64,000 bases of DNA from Modestobacter italicus (GTDB lineage: Bacteria > Actinomycetota > Actinomycetes > Mycobacteriales > Geodermatophilaceae), in assembly GCF_019799965.1 (NCBI RefSeq), contig NZ_JABGCJ010000002.1, positions 186,001 to 250,000 on the forward strand, given 5' to 3'. The translations under genes and the position numbers were made by a program. Shown in pieces: positions 62,070-64,000 of this stretch (its first letter is position 1; each line of letters starts with the position of its first letter). The notes under the pieces were generated by a model. The model searched no databases. It had not been told where the DNA came from and saw nothing but the letters and a program-made list of their open reading frames with translations.

Positions 62070-64000
62070 TCAGGCCTCGGGGGTCTCGGCGAGGACGACG
62101 TCCACCCGCAGCGGGCCTTCCTCGGCGACCACGGTCAGCTCGGCGATCCGGCCGGCGTCCACCAGGTCGCCGCGAGCGGCCTCGACGGCCGCCGACCGCG
62201 CGGCCGGCGCGGTCACCGTCGTGCTGGCGACGTCGGTGCGCATCGAGGTCTTCGCGTCGGACTTCGCCTTGCGGACGAGCGACAGGACCTCGGCCGCGGC
62301 GGTCACCACCGCCGGGTCGCCACCGGTCGGCAGCTCGCTCGCGGTCGGCCACAGCGCGCGGTGCACCGAGCCGGCCTGCCACCAGGACCAGACCTCCTCG
62401 GTGACGAAGGGCAGCACCGGGGCGAGCAGTCGCAGCTGCACCGACAGGGCCAGCGCCAGGGTGGCCTGGGCGGAGGCGGCGGCGTCCCCGGTGCCGTAGG
62501 CCCGGGTCTTCACCAGCTCCACGTAGTCGTCGCAGAACGACCAGAAGAACGACTCGGTGACCTCCAGGGCCCGGGTGTAGTTGTAGGCCTCCATGGCCGC
62601 GGTCGCCTCGTCGACGACGGTGGCCAGCGATGCCAGCAGCCCGCGGTCGATCGGCTCGGTGACCGCCTCGGCCGTCAGGTCGGGTGAAGCGCCCAGCCCC
62701 AGCACGAACTTGCCGATGTTGAGGACCTTCATGGCCAGCCGGCGGCCGACCTTCATCTGCGCCTCGTCGAACGGGCTGTCCGCACCCGGCCGGGCGCCGG
62801 CGGCGCGCCAGCGCACCGCGTCGGTGCCGTAGCGCTCCAGCACGTCGATCGGGGTGGTCGCGTTGCCCTTGGACTTCGACATCTTCTTGCGGTCGGGGTC
62901 GACCACGAAGCCGGAGATGGTGGCGTGCGTGAACGGCACCGTGCCGTGCTCGAAGTGCGCCCGGACGACGGTGGAGAACAGCCAGGTGCGGATGATGTCG
63001 TGCGCCTGCGGCCGCTGGTCCATCGGGAAGACGTGCGCGAACAGCTCCGGGTCGGTCTCCCAGCCGGAGGCGACCTGCGGGGACAGCGAGGACGTCGCCC
63101 AGGTGTCCATGACGTCGGGGTCGGCCATGAACCCGCCGGGCACGCCGCGCTGGTCGGCGGTGAAGCCCTCCGGGACGTCGGACGACGGGTCGACCGGCAG
63201 CGCCGACTCCGGCGCGGTGATCGGGTTCGCGTAGTCCGGCTCGCCGTCGGAGTCGAGCCGGTACCAGACCGGGAACGGGACGCCGAAGAACCGCTGGCGG
63301 CTGATCAGCCAGTCGCCGTTGAGGCCCTCGACCCAGTTCTCGTAGCGGTGCCGCATGTGCTCGGGCACCCACTGGATCTCCCGGCCCCGCTGCAGCAGCG
63401 CCTCGCGCAGGTCGGCGTCCCGGCCGCCGTTGCGGATGTACCACTGCCGGGTGGTGACGATCTCCAGCGGGCGCTCGCCCTTCTCGAAGAACTTCACCGG
63501 GTGGGTGATCGGCTTGGGGTCACCGACCAGGTCGCCGGACTCGCGCAGCAGCTCGACGATCCGCTGCTGCGCGCTGAAGGAGGTCTTGCCGGCCAGCTCG
63601 CCGTAGACGTCGGCGGGTACGCCGGCCGGCGGGTCGGCGATGAACCGGCCGTCCCAGCCGATGACCGCGCGGGTGGGCAGCTGCAGCTCGCGCCACCAGG
63701 TGACGTCGTTGAGGTCGCCGAAGGTGCAGATCATCGCGATGCCGGAGCCCTTGTCGGGCTCGGCCAGCCGGTGGGCGACCACGGGCACCTCGACGCCGAA
63801 CAGCGGCGTGGTGACGGTCTTGCCGAACAGCGGCTGGTACCGCTCGTCGTCCGGGTGGGCGACCAGGGCGACGCAGGCGGGCAGCAGCTCGGGGCGGGTG
63901 GTCTCGATGAACACCGGGCCCTCCGGCCCGGCGAAGCCGATCCGGTGGTAGGCGCCGGGGCGCTCCCGGTCCTCCAGTTCGGCCTGGGCGACGGCGGTGC
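62070..64000 (-). CDS. valS: Valine--tRNA ligase, 3' part (5' end beyond the window)
   Basis: About 643 C-terminal codons of a class Ia synthetase; the frame is open to the right edge. The CP1 editing domain is at the start ([36 protein letters not shown]), then [31 protein letters not shown], and KMSKS as [22 protein letters not shown] and [15 protein letters not shown] resemble the archaeal/rickettsial type rather than the common bacterial type, and no C-terminal coiled-coil arm is present: the protein ends in an alpha/beta stretch, [21 protein letters not shown]. It charges tRNA-Val and edits Thr-tRNA-Val. Confidence 0.95.
   Translation of the reverse strand, partial: TAVAQAELEDRERPGAYHRIGFAGPEGPVFIETTRPELLPACVALVAHPDDERYQPLFGKTVTTPLFGVEVPVVAHRLAEPDKGSGIAMICTFGDLNDVTWWRELQLPTRAVIGWDGRFIADPPAGVPADVYGELAGKTSFSAQQRIVELLRESGDLVGDPKPITHPVKFFEKGERPLEIVTTRQWYIRNGGRDADLREALLQRGREIQWVPEHMRHRYENWVEGLNGDWLISRQRFFGVPFPVWYRLDSDGEPDYANPITAPESALPVDPSSDVPEGFTADQRGVPGGFMADPDVMDTWATSSLSPQVASGWETDPELFAHVFPMDQRPQAHDIIRTWLFSTVVRAHFEHGTVPFTHATISGFVVDPDRKKMSKSKGNATTPIDVLERYGTDAVRWRAAGARPGADSPFDEAQMKVGRRLAMKVLNIGKFVLGLGASPDLTAEAVTEPIDRGLLASLATVVDEATAAMEAYNYTRALEVTESFFWSFCDDYVELVKTRAYGTGDAAASAQATLALALSVQLRLLAPVLPFVTEEVWSWWQAGSVHRALWPTASELPTGGDPAVVTAAAEVLSLVRKAKSDAKTSMRTDVASTTVTAPAARSAAVEAARGDLVDAGRIAELTVVAEEGPLRVDVVLAETPEA

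Overview
The window is 64 kb of very GC-rich, densely coding bacterial chromosome. GTG starts are common, four-base GTGA/ATGA stop-start overlaps are frequent, and the gene content is actinobacterial: coenzyme F420 synthesis (fbiC), an Rv2466c-type mycothiol-linked DsbA-fold protein, ClpP1/ClpP2, and an Eis-type acetyltransferase. Gene order and style fit the Geodermatophilaceae (Blastococcus, Geodermatophilus, Modestobacter and relatives). That family assignment is an inference; no 16S gene is present.

The right two thirds follow, in outline, the Mycobacterium tuberculosis block from about Rv2478c to Rv2448c as I recall it: SSB-like protein, EttA, acyl-CoA thioesterase, alpha-glucosidase, GlbO, HNH protein, PepN, Rv2466c homologue, RpiB, tRNA-Gly/tRNA-Pro, trigger factor, ClpP1, ClpP2, ClpX, ValS. 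Lineage-specific genes are set between these core genes.

Layout. 0.2-12.1 kb: metabolic and redox genes (DUF885 peptidase-like protein, SRPBCC protein, cupin, fbiC, flavin reductase, disulfide-reductase-like flavoprotein next to an NAD kinase, transglutaminase, SGNH hydrolase, lipoprotein). 12.2-18.7 kb: signalling and surface genes (PAS-GGDEF-EAL protein, STAS protein, DUF427, LLM flavoprotein, HtrA-like protease, Imm-5-like protein, tRNA-Arg). 18.9-22.3 kb: SSB-like protein, EttA, phosphatase, thioesterase. 22.3-24.8 kb: a tightly overlapped biotin ECF transporter operon ending in a MOSC gene. 25.4-36.2 kb: roadblock protein, orphan double ABC ATPase, GH13 glucosidase, GlbO, MFS transporter, prolyl oligopeptidase, HNH protein, kynureninase. 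36.4-46.9 kb: amidase, CtaJ-like/DUF5130 pair, PepN, DsbA-fold protein, SDR, MBL, DUF429, RpiB, Eis. 47-55.9 kb: MMPL transporter, NarL-type two-component system, large lipoprotein, ECF sigma factor, phosphotransferase. 55.9-64 kb: tRNAs, tig, clpP1P2, clpX, a DUF559 endonuclease-like gene bracketed by matching palindromic repeats, and the 3' part of valS, which runs off the right edge.

I see no insertion sequence, prophage, integrase or CRISPR array. The most unusual structure is the DUF559 gene between clpX and valS, flanked by two copies of one long imperfect palindrome, with the gene's stop codon inside one copy. Also notable are two genes whose best start is CTG, the biotin-transporter/MOSC coupling, a single-cysteine CPWA active site in the Rv2466c homologue, and a ValS that looks like the archaeal/rickettsial type.
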